Positions 1 through 6,546 of a stretch of 39,112 nt of DNA are shown one piece after another. Each line of letters begins with the position of its first letter. Positions within the stretch are counted from its first letter, which is position 1. The notes under the pieces were generated by a model that did no database searches, had not been told where the DNA came from, and saw only the letters and a list, made by a program, of their open reading frames with translations. This DNA comes from Anaeromyxobacter_A sp035538735 (GTDB lineage: Bacteria > Myxococcota > Myxococcia > Myxococcales > Anaeromyxobacteraceae), in the NCBI GenBank assembly GCA_035538735.1, contig DATLJU010000250.1:1-39112 (forward strand). The letters are read 5' to 3'. The position numbers were made by a program, and so were the translations under genes.

Positions 1-1
1 G

Positions 2-754
2 ACGCCCCCCGTTGGCCTGGGCCACTTCGCGGACGCGGGCGGCTGGCGCCTCGTCGTCGACGATGCGTGGGCCGTCTCTGAGGTGCTGAAGGCGGCGCAT
101 CCGGAGCTTCCGCTCGTGCTGTTTGCGCACTCGATGGGATCGTTCGTCGGCCAGACACTCATCGCAGAACACGGCGCCGCTTATCGAGCCGTCGTGCTGT
201 GCGGGTCGAACGGGCCGCCGGGCGCGCTCGAAGGTGTGCTTCGCCTCGTCGCGCACCTGCAGCGGCGCGCGCTCGGCGGCCGGCGACCCGGCACCTGGCC
301 GGATCGGCTCGTCATGGGAACCTACAACCGGCAGTTCGCGCCCAATCGCACCCGTGCCGACTGGCTCTCGCGCGACGCGGCGGAAGTCGACCGTTTCATC
401 GCCGACGAGCTGTGCGGCACGCCGCTGACGGCGCAGTCATGGGTCGATTTCCTCGAGGGCAAGGCCGTGCTCGGCCGCGCCGACCTCCTGGGGCGCATCC
501 CGCGGGAGCTGCCGATCCGACTGATCGCCGGCGCGCGGGATCCCGTGGGCGAGAACGGGAAGGGCGTGCGACGCCTGCTCGCGACGTACGAGGCCGCGGG
601 ACAGAGGCGCGTGAGCATGAAGCTCTACGAAGGCGCCCGCCATGAGCTCGTGAACGAGATCAATCGCGAAGAGGTGACCGCGGAGTTGATCGCCTGGCTC
701 GAGGAGGTCGTCGCGCCGGCGGCATCGACATCCGCCGGCGCCGCGACGCGCTGA
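2..754 (+). CDS. Alpha/beta hydrolase, monoacylglycerol lipase/lysophospholipase-like (5' truncated)
   Basis: The reading frame is open from base 2, so the true start lies outside the window; an internal start at 83 would remove the strand before the nucleophile. The visible part has the serine-hydrolase nucleophile elbow AHSMGS (Ser codon 131-133), a later Asp in GARDPVGE (539-541) and a His in ARHELVNE (641-643), in the order and spacing of a Ser-Asp-His triad. The segment before the elbow (GHFADAGGW) matches the serine aminopeptidase S33 / lysophospholipase group, which cleaves acyl esters, usually in the cytoplasm or at the membrane. The substrate is not readable. It ends at TGA and is followed by a short gap before the convergent cytochrome gene. 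Family call good, specificity unknown. Confidence 0.85.
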   Translation, partial: TPPVGLGHFADAGGWRLVVDDAWAVSEVLKAAHPELPLVLFAHSMGSFVGQTLIAEHGAAYRAVVLCGSNGPPGALEGVLRLVAHLQRRALGGRRPGTWPDRLVMGTYNRQFAPNRTRADWLSRDAAEVDRFIADELCGTPLTAQSWVDFLEGKAVLGRADLLGRIPRELPIRLIAGARDPVGENGKGVRRLLATYEAAGQRRVSMKLYEGARHELVNEINREEVTAELIAWLEEVVAPAASTSAGAATR

Positions 755-811
755 CGGCCTCGCAGGAGGTGCCAGTCGCCGGTCGAGCCCCGCGTGTTCG
801 GGACGCCGGGT

Positions 812-1171
812 TCAACGGAGAGGCGCCGACCCGGTTGGCGGTTTCACGGGAGCGGGGGCCTGGTCCGGCAGCCCGACCGGCCACCCACGCGCCAGGTAAT
901 CCGTGAGCACCTTCGCCTCGTCGTCAGCGAGGTTGGCCCCGAACTTCCGCATCTTCTCGACGGTCTTCTGCCATTGCCCCGCCGTGAGCCGCTGCTGGGT
1001 CACGTACTCCGCGCTGTGACACACCAGGCACCTCTCCCGCAGCAGCGCCCGACCCGGTTCGTCCGGCAGCGCATCATCCGCCGGCGCCGCCTCGCGGGGC
1101 GGCGCTTCCGCGGTCGGTCCGCTGGGGGCTGCGCCCAGCACCAGAGCCGCGGCGAGCAGGCCGGCGATCAC
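812..1171 (-). CDS. Small exported c-type cytochrome, probable electron acceptor of the sulfite dehydrogenase (SorB-like)
   Basis: A 119-aa protein starting with GTG at 1171. The start overlaps the TGA of the upstream molybdoenzyme gene in a GTGA junction, which implies translational coupling and sets the start; the open frame further upstream is only the shadow of the neighbour. An N-terminal hydrophobic segment (IAGLLAAALVLGAA) is a likely Sec signal. Residues 48-52 are CLVCH, one covalent heme site, and Met74 is a plausible axial ligand. Length and single heme match SorB-type monoheme subunits of periplasmic sulfite dehydrogenases. Electrons from sulfite would pass from the molybdenum centre to this heme. 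A proline-rich tail follows the heme domain. The partner role is inferred from gene order. Confidence 0.85.
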   Translation of the reverse strand: MIAGLLAAALVLGAAPSGPTAEAPPREAAPADDALPDEPGRALLRERCLVCHSAEYVTQQRLTAGQWQKTVEKMRKFGANLADDEAKVLTDYLARGWPVGLPDQAPAPVKPPTGSAPLR

Positions 1172-2313
1172 GCGCGCACCTCCACCGCGACCCGGTCGAT
1201 CGCGTTGTGGAGGTAACCGCCCGGATTCCAGACCGGCTCGCCCGGCTGCGTCGCGCCCGATGTGTCCGTCGCACGCGAGGCGACGACGTAGTGGCCGGGG
1301 CGGTCGGACCTCCATCGATATCGGAAGACCCGGAACCCGTACCGTGTGGGCGGGTTGTCCAGCGCCGCGCGGTGCCACGACTTGCCGCCGTCGAAGGAGA
1401 CTTCGACGGACGCGATGCCCGCTCCGCCGCTGAAGGCGACCCCGACGATCTCGTGGACCCCGGGCTCGAGCACGCTTCCGTCTTCGACCGAGCCGATGAT
1501 CGACTTCACCTTGAGCTTCGTCATCGGCGCCGTGGCTTCGGGTGGAACCGCGGCGCCGGGCGCACCTGGCCGGGTCGGGAACCGGTACGCGGTCTCGTAG
1601 AAGAAGCCCTTCGGCTCGTCGGCGCTCACCTCGACGACGCCGAGCCACTTCATCCAGTCGTTGGCGACCCAGCCCGGGAGCACCAGCCGCAGCGGGCTCC
1701 CGTGGTAGGGCGGGATCGGCCCGCCGTTCATCTTGAGCGCGAGGATCGTGTCGGGGTGGAGCGCCTTCTCGAGCGGGATGCCGCGCAGGAAGGGCGGCGT
1801 CGTGGACAGGGGCGGCACCTCCGCGCCGCGGAGGTGCAGGTGCCGGCCCTGCGCCTTCGGGCGCGAGAGCGCGAGCACGTCCCGCAACCGCGCACCGGTC
1901 CAGGTGGCGTTGCCTACCGCGCCGACGCGCCATTGGACTCCTGGCACCCGCGGTACGAACAGCCCCCGACCGTTGCCCGAGCACTGGAGGACGGCCTCGA
2001 CGGTCGCCTGCGGCAACCGCTCCAGGTCGCTCAACGCGAGCGTGAGTGGCTTCTCCACGAGGCCCTGGACCTGGAGGCGCCAGGTCTGCAGGTCGACCTC
2101 CGGGACGTCGAAGTGATTGCGCAGATAGAACCGATCGAGCGGCGTCAGCCGCGTCGTGAAGGTGGAGCGCACCGACTCGTAATTCGGCGGCCGCGTCGTG
2201 CGCGGGATGAGTGACGCACCGTCCGCTGCTCGCGCAAAGGTCGGGGTCTCGACCCACCAGGCCGCGGCGGCGCCGAGTGACGTCGTGAGGAAGGTGCGGC
2301 GGCTCATGCGCAT
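1168..2313 (-). CDS. Sulfite oxidase-family molybdenum enzyme, TAT-exported (SorA/YedY-like)
   Basis: A 381-aa protein. The N-terminus has a twin-arginine signal (SRRTFL at residues 4-9, then a hydrophobic alanine-rich stretch), so export of the folded, cofactor-loaded enzyme is expected. The sulfite oxidase fold Mo-binding region follows: Cys111 in LQCSGNGRG is the expected thiolate ligand of molybdopterin-bound Mo. The C-terminal third (SFDGGKSWHRA, YVVASRATD) matches the Ig-like Mo-co oxidoreductase dimerisation domain, which favours a sulfite dehydrogenase of SorA type over the shorter YedY/MsrP. The overlapping downstream cytochrome c supports electron transfer to a c heme. Likely reaction: sulfite plus water to sulfate in the periplasm. 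Substrate is inferred from family and partner. A moeA gene for Mo cofactor synthesis lies about 4 kb away. Confidence 0.88.
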   Translation of the reverse strand: MRMSRRTFLTTSLGAAAAWWVETPTFARAADGASLIPRTTRPPNYESVRSTFTTRLTPLDRFYLRNHFDVPEVDLQTWRLQVQGLVEKPLTLALSDLERLPQATVEAVLQCSGNGRGLFVPRVPGVQWRVGAVGNATWTGARLRDVLALSRPKAQGRHLHLRGAEVPPLSTTPPFLRGIPLEKALHPDTILALKMNGGPIPPYHGSPLRLVLPGWVANDWMKWLGVVEVSADEPKGFFYETAYRFPTRPGAPGAAVPPEATAPMTKLKVKSIIGSVEDGSVLEPGVHEIVGVAFSGGAGIASVEVSFDGGKSWHRAALDNPPTRYGFRVFRYRWRSDRPGHYVVASRATDTSGATQPGEPVWNPGGYLHNAIDRVAVEVRA

Positions 2314-2417
2314 CGCATGCCCCCATGCGCGGGCGGGGTAGGGTCCGCAAATACCAGCCGGGCCAGACGAGAGACGGTCCGCCCAGCGCGCGCTCGCCGG
2401 GGAGCGTGGGGGCAGCG

Positions 2418-2447
2418 TTCAGGTAGACCCGGTCGGGTCGACCTGAA
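2418..2447 (-). terminator. Strong hairpin directly after the small unknown gene
   Basis: Two 14-base arms (2418-2431 and 2434-2447) are complementary with one mismatch around a 2-base gap; the arms read TTCAGGTAGACCCG and CGGGTCGACCTGAA. It begins immediately after the stop codon of the minus-strand gene at 2448. No T-run follows, so it may be a transcript-end or stability hairpin, or a protein-binding palindrome, and not a classical intrinsic terminator. Confidence 0.5.
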
Positions 2448-2801
2448 TCAACGCGCGTGAACCTCGGTGCGCGCCGGTGGATAGGCTGCCAGCGTGACGA
2501 GGAACCGTTCCATGGAGTGCCCGGGGAGGGGAGGCCAGGCCTCCAGGCGTGAGAGCGAAAACGCTCCGTAGCCGGCCACGTAGAAGAGCGAGCACGGGTC
2601 TGCCGAGGGTGAACCGAAGAGGACCTGGATCGTGATCGTGTCGCCGCGCGTCGAGATGAGGGCGCCGGCGAAGGTCGGGTCAGCGATGCGATCCGCGGCG
2701 AGCTGCATCACGTCGGAGAGCTCGCAGCTCCGGTCGAACTCCCACGCCTCGACGACCGAGCCGATCATTCGCCGCGAAGGTAGGGCGCTCCGCTCAGGCA
2801 C
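2448..2801 (-). CDS. Small protein of unknown function
   Basis: A 117-aa soluble protein that I do not recognise. No signal peptide, membrane segment or metal motif is visible. Codon third positions are strongly G/C from about the internal ATG at 2768 (MIGSVVEAWEF) onward and weaker before it, so translation may begin there (106 aa). The GTG at 2801 has a possible AAGGG ribosome site 9 bases upstream and is given here. It is divergent from the ATP-grasp gene, with a short shared promoter region, and ends against a strong hairpin. Coding status is supported by codon bias alone. Confidence 0.6.
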   Translation of the reverse strand: MPERSALPSRRMIGSVVEAWEFDRSCELSDVMQLAADRIADPTFAGALISTRGDTITIQVLFGSPSADPCSLFYVAGYGAFSLSRLEAWPPLPGHSMERFLVTLAAYPPARTEVHAR

Positions 2802-2877
2802 GGCAAATGCCCTTCATGTGGCGGGGTACGCTGCACCCGGTGACGCGCTGCGGGGACCGTTCTGTTACAAGAGGCCC

Positions 2878-4143
2878 GTGGATCCCGCGCTGCTCCTCCT
2901 CGTCTCGACCCGCAGCTACCGGACGGACGACTTCCTCGCCGCGGCGCGCAAGCTCGGCGTGCGGGTCGTGCTGGGGACCGACCTGTGCCACACCGTGGAG
3001 GAGCGCGTCGGCTCCCGCCCGAGCGAGGTATCGCTGGACTTTCGCCGCCCGCAGCGCGCCGCGTCGCGGATCGCGGCGATCGCGGCGGAACAGCCGATCG
3101 GCGGTATCGTCCCCACCGACGAAGGTACTGCGATCCTGGCGGCGCTGGCGGCGGAGCAGCTCGGCCTTCGCCACAACCCGCCCGAGGCGACCCGCCGCGC
3201 CGGCAACAAGCACCTGCAGCGCGAGGCGCTCCGCGCGGCGGGGTTGCCGGTGCCGCCGTTCTCGCTGCACGCCCTGGATGAGGGTCCCGAGCGCGCGGCA
3301 GCGCTCGTGCCGTATCCCTGCGTGCTGAAGCCGCTCGTGCTCTCCGCCAGCCGGGGCGTCATCCGGGCCGACGATCCCGCCTCCTTCTCCGCCGCGTGGC
3401 GGCGTATCGAGAACATCCTGCACGCCGCGCGCGCCGAGCGCCGCCCTCGCGACGAGGAGGCGGCGCGGTTCCTGCTCGTGGAGGGATTCGTCCCCGGCGC
3501 CGAGGTGGCGCTGGAGGGGCTGCTCCGCGGCGGAAGGCTGGAGGTGCTGGCCCTCTTCGACAAGCCCGACCCCCTCGATGGCCCGTTCTTCGAGGAGACG
3601 CTCTACGTCACGCCGTCGCGGCACCCGGCGCCGTTGCAGTCCGAGGTGGCGCGCCTCGTCGAGGCGAGCGCGCGCGCCCTGGGACTCGCCGAGGGACCGC
3701 TCCACGCCGAGCTGCGGCTGGCGCCGGCCGGCCCGGTCGTGCTCGAGGTCGCGGCGCGCAGCATCGGCGGGCTGTGCGCCCGGACGCTGCGCTTCGGCGC
3801 CGCCGTCTCGCTCGAGGAGGTGCTGGTCGCGCACGCCATGGGCCTGCCGCTGCCGGCGCTCGACCGAGAGCGGCGCGCCGCGGGCGTCATGATGCTCCCC
3901 ATCCCGCGCCGCGGCGTGCTGCGCGGCGTCGCCGGCCTGGAAGCGGCGCGCGCCGTCCCGGGCGTCGAGGACGTCGTGATCACCATCCCGGAGGGGCGCG
4001 AGGTGGAGCCGCTGCCGGAGGGGGACGCCTACCTCGGTTTCGCGTTCGCCCGTGCCGCCCAGCCGGAGGGGGTGGAGGCGGCGCTGCGCGCGGCGCACGC
4101 GCACCTCCACGTCGACATCCGGCCGCCGTTGCCGACGGTGTAG
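2878..4143 (+). CDS. ATP-grasp ligase (carboxylate-amine/thiol ligase-like)
   Basis: A 421-aa protein. The GTG at 2878 is chosen because it immediately precedes the first beta strand (ALLLLVSTRSYRTDDF) and has AAGAGG just upstream; the longer open frame is antisense to the divergent gene. It has the ATP-grasp order: an N-terminal Rossmann-like preATP domain, the nucleotide lysine and flexible loop (CVLKPLVLSASRGV), EGFVPGAEVALEG in the ATP-binding half, then the Mg-binding acid region LHAELRL...VVLEVAARSIGG. The family joins a carboxylate to an amine, thiol or similar nucleophile through an acyl phosphate; CarB, PurK and LysX-type enzymes are relatives. No substrate can be assigned. It converges on the CUAEP radical SAM gene about 100 bases away, so a shared pathway is possible but is inference only. 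Confidence 0.82.
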   Translation: MDPALLLLVSTRSYRTDDFLAAARKLGVRVVLGTDLCHTVEERVGSRPSEVSLDFRRPQRAASRIAAIAAEQPIGGIVPTDEGTAILAALAAEQLGLRHNPPEATRRAGNKHLQREALRAAGLPVPPFSLHALDEGPERAAALVPYPCVLKPLVLSASRGVIRADDPASFSAAWRRIENILHAARAERRPRDEEAARFLLVEGFVPGAEVALEGLLRGGRLEVLALFDKPDPLDGPFFEETLYVTPSRHPAPLQSEVARLVEASARALGLAEGPLHAELRLAPAGPVVLEVAARSIGGLCARTLRFGAAVSLEEVLVAHAMGLPLPALDRERRAAGVMMLPIPRRGVLRGVAGLEAARAVPGVEDVVITIPEGREVEPLPEGDAYLGFAFARAAQPEGVEAALRAAHAHLHVDIRPPLPTV

Positions 4144-4148
4144 CGCCC

Positions 4149-4240
4149 ACCCTCTCCCCAGCCCTCCCCCGCCAGCGGGGGAGGGTGAGCGATTCCAAAC
4201 CCTCTCCCCCGCAGGGGGAGAGGGCAGGGAGAGGGGGATG
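4149..4240. repeat. GC-rich palindromic doublet (CCCTCTCCCC family, copy 1)
   Basis: Two perfect 11-bp hairpins lie in tandem: arms 4162-4172 / 4175-4185 and 4200-4210 / 4214-4224. They are separated by about 14 bases and flanked by outer CCCTCTCCCC and GGGAGAGGGG halves that are themselves inverted. The same layout recurs at 11413-11519 and in single form at 7831-7874. It sits between the convergent ATP-grasp and radical SAM genes and could act as a bidirectional transcription end or mRNA stabiliser, like REP/BIME elements. Confidence 0.85.
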
Positions 4241-4249
4241 AACCAACCG

Positions 4250-5674
4250 TCAACCCTGGCGAGCCACCTGCTCGCCCGTCGGCTCCGCTCAACAGAACCA
4301 CGATTCCGTCAGCCGCGGCGCCCGCCGCCCGGTGTCGGCGGTGACGAGCGGCGGCACGTGCCGGTGCGGGCGTCCCGCCGCGGCCAGGGCGAGCTGACGG
4401 ACGCGCCCGAAGGTCGTCTCTGGCGGCTCGCGGCGCGCCGCGGCGTCCTCCACCGCGCGCGCGACCTTCTCCTGCAGCGCGTCCATGCGCGGATCGGGGT
4501 GCCGCCACACCACGCCGAGCGCCGCGTCGTCGTAGGGGGTCCCGGAGAACGCTGGGTCGTCGAGCAGCAGCGAGCCGGGGGGCACCAGCAGCCGGATCGA
4601 GAGCTGGACTGGATCGAGGGACTCGAGCCACCCCTCGCGCGCGAAGGTGTCGAGCAGGTCGAGGTAATCCTCGAGCGTCGACCAGGGCGTGAAGGGGAGG
4701 AGCGAGGGCCTGAGCGCGACGCCGGCCGCGCGGCAGGCGGCGAACGCGCGCCCGACGTCCTCGCGCCGGTGACCCTTGTCGAGGCGCTCCAGGACGACGC
4801 CGGAGAGCGACTCGACCGCCGACACGACGAAGAGGGCGCCTGCGTGGCGCAGCGCCGGCAGGAGGTCGGCGTGACGAACGAGGTGCTCCACCTTGGCCGT
4901 GAAGTCGAAGGTGACCTCCGGGAAGCGCCCGTGGATCGCCTCGGCCACCCGCCGCGCGTGCGTCGGGCCGTTCAGGAAGTCGGGATCGCCGAAGGTGACG
5001 TGGCGGACGCCGGCGGCGACCTGCCGCGCGACGTCCTCCAGGACCACGTCGACCGGCACCGCGAAGAAGCGGCCGCGGTAGATGGCGGGGAGGGGGCAGT
5101 GCCGGCACCGGTGCTTGCAGCCGCGGGTCGCCTCGGCGTGGCCGGCCAGCCGCTCCGCGCCCGCTCCGTCGTCGAGCCGGGCATATCGCTCGGGCGGCGG
5201 GAGGTCCTCCCGGCTGGGGACGGGGAAGTCGAGACGGCGCAGCACGGCCGCCTCCGGGCCGCTCCGACGAAAGCGGGCCAGGTCCGCGCCGCCGTCGACG
5301 GCCTCGGCGAGCGCGACGAGGTCCTCCTCGCACTCGCCGCCGAGGACGGCCGCGCCGTGCCGCAGGAGGAGTGGCCCGTGGAGGAGCGCATAGGTTCCAT
5401 GGAAGGCGAGCACCGCCTCGGGCGCGAGCGCGCGCACCCGCTCCGCGGCGCGGAGCGCCAGCCGGAGGGCGGTGTGCATCGGTACCGAGAAGAGGACGAG
5501 CCGCGCCGCCCCCACCCGCGCCGGATCGAGCGGCTCGACCGCGAGGTCGAGCGCGGAGGGGCGGAAGCCCGCCCGCTCCAGGAAGGCCTTCGGCTGGGCG
5601 AGGCCGGCGGGCTGGTGCCCGAGCTCGTAGGTCGAGACGAGGAGGACGGCGCCGGGCGCGCGGAGCCCGGGCAA
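4250..5674 (-). CDS. CUAEP-tail radical SAM selenoprotein (B12-binding-like N-terminus), with in-frame UGA = Sec
   Basis: Reading stops at TGA 4291-4289 after 461 residues (...LTESWFC). Continuing in frame gives Sec462 and AEPTGEQVARQG before TGA at 4252-4250, 474 aa in all. Cys-Sec-Ala-Glu-Pro is the defining tail of the CUAEP/CCAEP-tail radical SAM family, and a SECIS-like hairpin follows the UGA. The N-terminus (LLVSTYELGHQPAGLA) is a Rossmann-like B12-binding-type domain, but I see no DxHxxG cobalamin histidine motif. The radical SAM cluster motif is Cys186-x3-Cys190-x2-Cys193 (RGCKHRCRHC), followed by VTFGDPDFLNGP. The start is a TTG 2 bases after the yggX stop, chosen because family members begin at this strand; it has no clear ribosome site. 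The family's reaction is unknown; the Cys-Sec pair suggests a redox or metal-handling tail. Confidence 0.9.
4258..4276 (-). promoter_or_regulatory. Bacterial SECIS-like hairpin for UGA recoding
   Basis: On the minus strand, 12 bases after the UGA at 4291-4289, GGCGAGC (4276-4270) pairs perfectly with GCTCGCC (4264-4258) around the five-base loop AGGTG. Known bacterial SECIS elements (for example E. coli fdhF) lie just inside the coding region after the UGA and have a small apical loop with GGU that binds SelB. The fdhF tip is GC-AGGUCU-GC and here it is GC-AGGUG-GC. Position, stem and loop all fit. SelB binding itself is inferred. Confidence 0.82.
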
Positions 5675-5676
5675 AG

Positions 5677-5955
5677 CTACCCCTTCGACGGCGGCGGCTG
5701 GTAGTCGGGCGGGAGCTGCGCGCCCTCGCCGAAGAAGAACTGCTCAGCCTGCTGGAAGAGGATCTCGTTGGTGCGCGGGTCGGCCGGGGACAGGCGGTAC
5801 TCGTTCATGACCATCTTGAAGTGCTCGAGCCACATCTTCCACGCGTCCTGGGAGATGTTCTCGTAGATGCGCTGGCCGAGCTCGTTGTTGAACGGCTTGT
5901 ACCCGAGCCCGGGCAGCTCCCTCCCCAGCTTCTTGCACATCACCATGCGCGCCAT
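5677..5955 (-). CDS. yggX: Probable Fe(2+)-trafficking / oxidative damage protection protein YggX
   Basis: A 92-aa protein, the usual YggX length. The start ATG at 5955 is preceded by AGGAG at 7-bp spacing, and the N-terminus MARMVMCKKLGRELPGL carries the conserved Cys7 of the family. Other conserved stretches are PFNNELGQRIYENIS, AWKMWLEHFKMVMNEYRL and FFFGEG. YggX is a small cytoplasmic protein linked to iron supply and protection of iron-sulfur clusters from oxidation. It is the first gene of a probable two-gene operon; its TAG stop lies 2 bases before the start of the radical SAM selenoprotein, an enzyme that itself needs a 4Fe-4S cluster. Family assignment is secure from sequence; the link between the two is inference. 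Confidence 0.93.
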   Translation of the reverse strand: MARMVMCKKLGRELPGLGYKPFNNELGQRIYENISQDAWKMWLEHFKMVMNEYRLSPADPRTNEILFQQAEQFFFGEGAQLPPDYQPPPSKG

Positions 5956-6118
5956 GAGCGTCTCCTGTCGTCGGCGCTCTGTGCGCGCCAGAACTCGAAA
6001 GATAAGCGAACGCGAAGCCTCGCGCACGCACCTTTCCCTCGCGCCGAGAGGCGCCGGATTCGCCGTCGATGTGGGGGGAAACCGTCCCGGCGCGGCCCCC
6101 GCGGCCGCCGCCGAGTCG

Positions 6119-6135
6119 ACCCGCTGAAGGCGGGT
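6119..6135 (-). terminator. Short hairpin after the XRE regulator gene
   Basis: On the minus strand ACCCGC pairs with GCGGGT around CTTCA, directly after the TAA at 6138-6136. The 6-bp stem has no following T-run, so it is only a possible terminator. The remaining space down to yggX (5956-6118) is very GC-rich and holds no gene that I can support; it should contain the yggX promoter, but no convincing -35/-10 pair is visible. Confidence 0.35.
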
Positions 6136-6342
6136 TTACGAGAGAAGCGACGTCGCGGAGATGCTGAGCGCCTTCGCCAGCGACTCCAGGGTATCCAGAG
6201 GCGGCGTGCGCTGGCCGCGCTCGAGCATCGAGATGTACGACACCGAGAGGCCGGCCTTCGCCGCCAGCGCCTCCTGCGAGAGCTTCTTGCGAAGACGCTC
6301 GTTCTTGAGGTTCACGGCAAACTTGTCGGCGAGTCCAGCCAT
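6136..6342 (-). CDS. Small XRE-family helix-turn-helix regulator
   Basis: A 68-aa protein starting at ATG 6342 (MAGLADKFAVNLKNERLRKK), with AGGAG about 10 bases upstream; the longer open frame to 6426 lacks a comparable start. Almost the entire protein is one Cro/C1-type HTH domain: SQEALAAKAGLSVSYISMLERG is the helix-turn-helix pair and PPLDTLESLAKALSI the typical closing helix. It has no sensor domain, so it probably acts as a simple dimeric repressor or activator. Inverted repeats upstream (6368-6379 and 6400-6417) are candidate autoregulatory sites. Targets are unknown; neighbours on the same strand are moeA upstream and yggX/radical SAM downstream. Confidence 0.88.
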   Translation of the reverse strand: MAGLADKFAVNLKNERLRKKLSQEALAAKAGLSVSYISMLERGQRTPPLDTLESLAKALSISATSLLS

Positions 6343-6367
6343 GTTGTGCTTGCTCCTGGCGAGTGAT

Positions 6368-6417
6368 CCCACGGGTGGGTGACCTCCTTGGATCGGGCAG
6401 CACCGCGGGCGCGGTGC
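6368..6417 (-). promoter_or_regulatory. Candidate operator palindromes upstream of the XRE gene
   Basis: Two inverted repeats lie 26-75 bases before the XRE start: CCCAC-GG-GTGGG (6368-6379) and a perfect 7-bp repeat GCACCGC-GGGC-GCGGTGC (6400-6417). Small XRE repressors commonly bind such sites at their own promoter. The rest of 6343-6546 contains the least GC-rich run nearby (around 6430-6460), a likely promoter, but no clear -35/-10 pair. Binding is untested inference. Confidence 0.35.
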
Positions 6418-6546
6418 GTTCCGCAACGGGCGTACTTAACACTCACAGCAAGGGCAATCCAGTCTCCGATTCGATGGACGACCGCCCTTCACACACTGCG
6501 ACAAGAAGTACGTCTTCACGCAAAGCTCATGAGCCGTGCGTCGATC

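Noticed and set aside
1172..2350. A 512-aa minus-strand frame spanning 812-2350 as a single cytochrome protein
   Set aside because: Only the last 119 codons have protein-like content and a heme site; the rest is the shifted shadow of the sulfite oxidase-family gene, which has clear domains in the overlapping frame.
2632..2877. An N-terminal extension of the ATP-grasp protein from 2632
   Set aside because: It is antisense to the divergent small gene, carries no domain content, and the GTG at 2878 sits exactly before the first conserved strand.
4289..5674. Ending the radical SAM gene at the TGA at 4289
   Set aside because: The following codons restore the family CUAEP tail and carry a SECIS-like hairpin; treating the UGA as a true stop would leave both unexplained.
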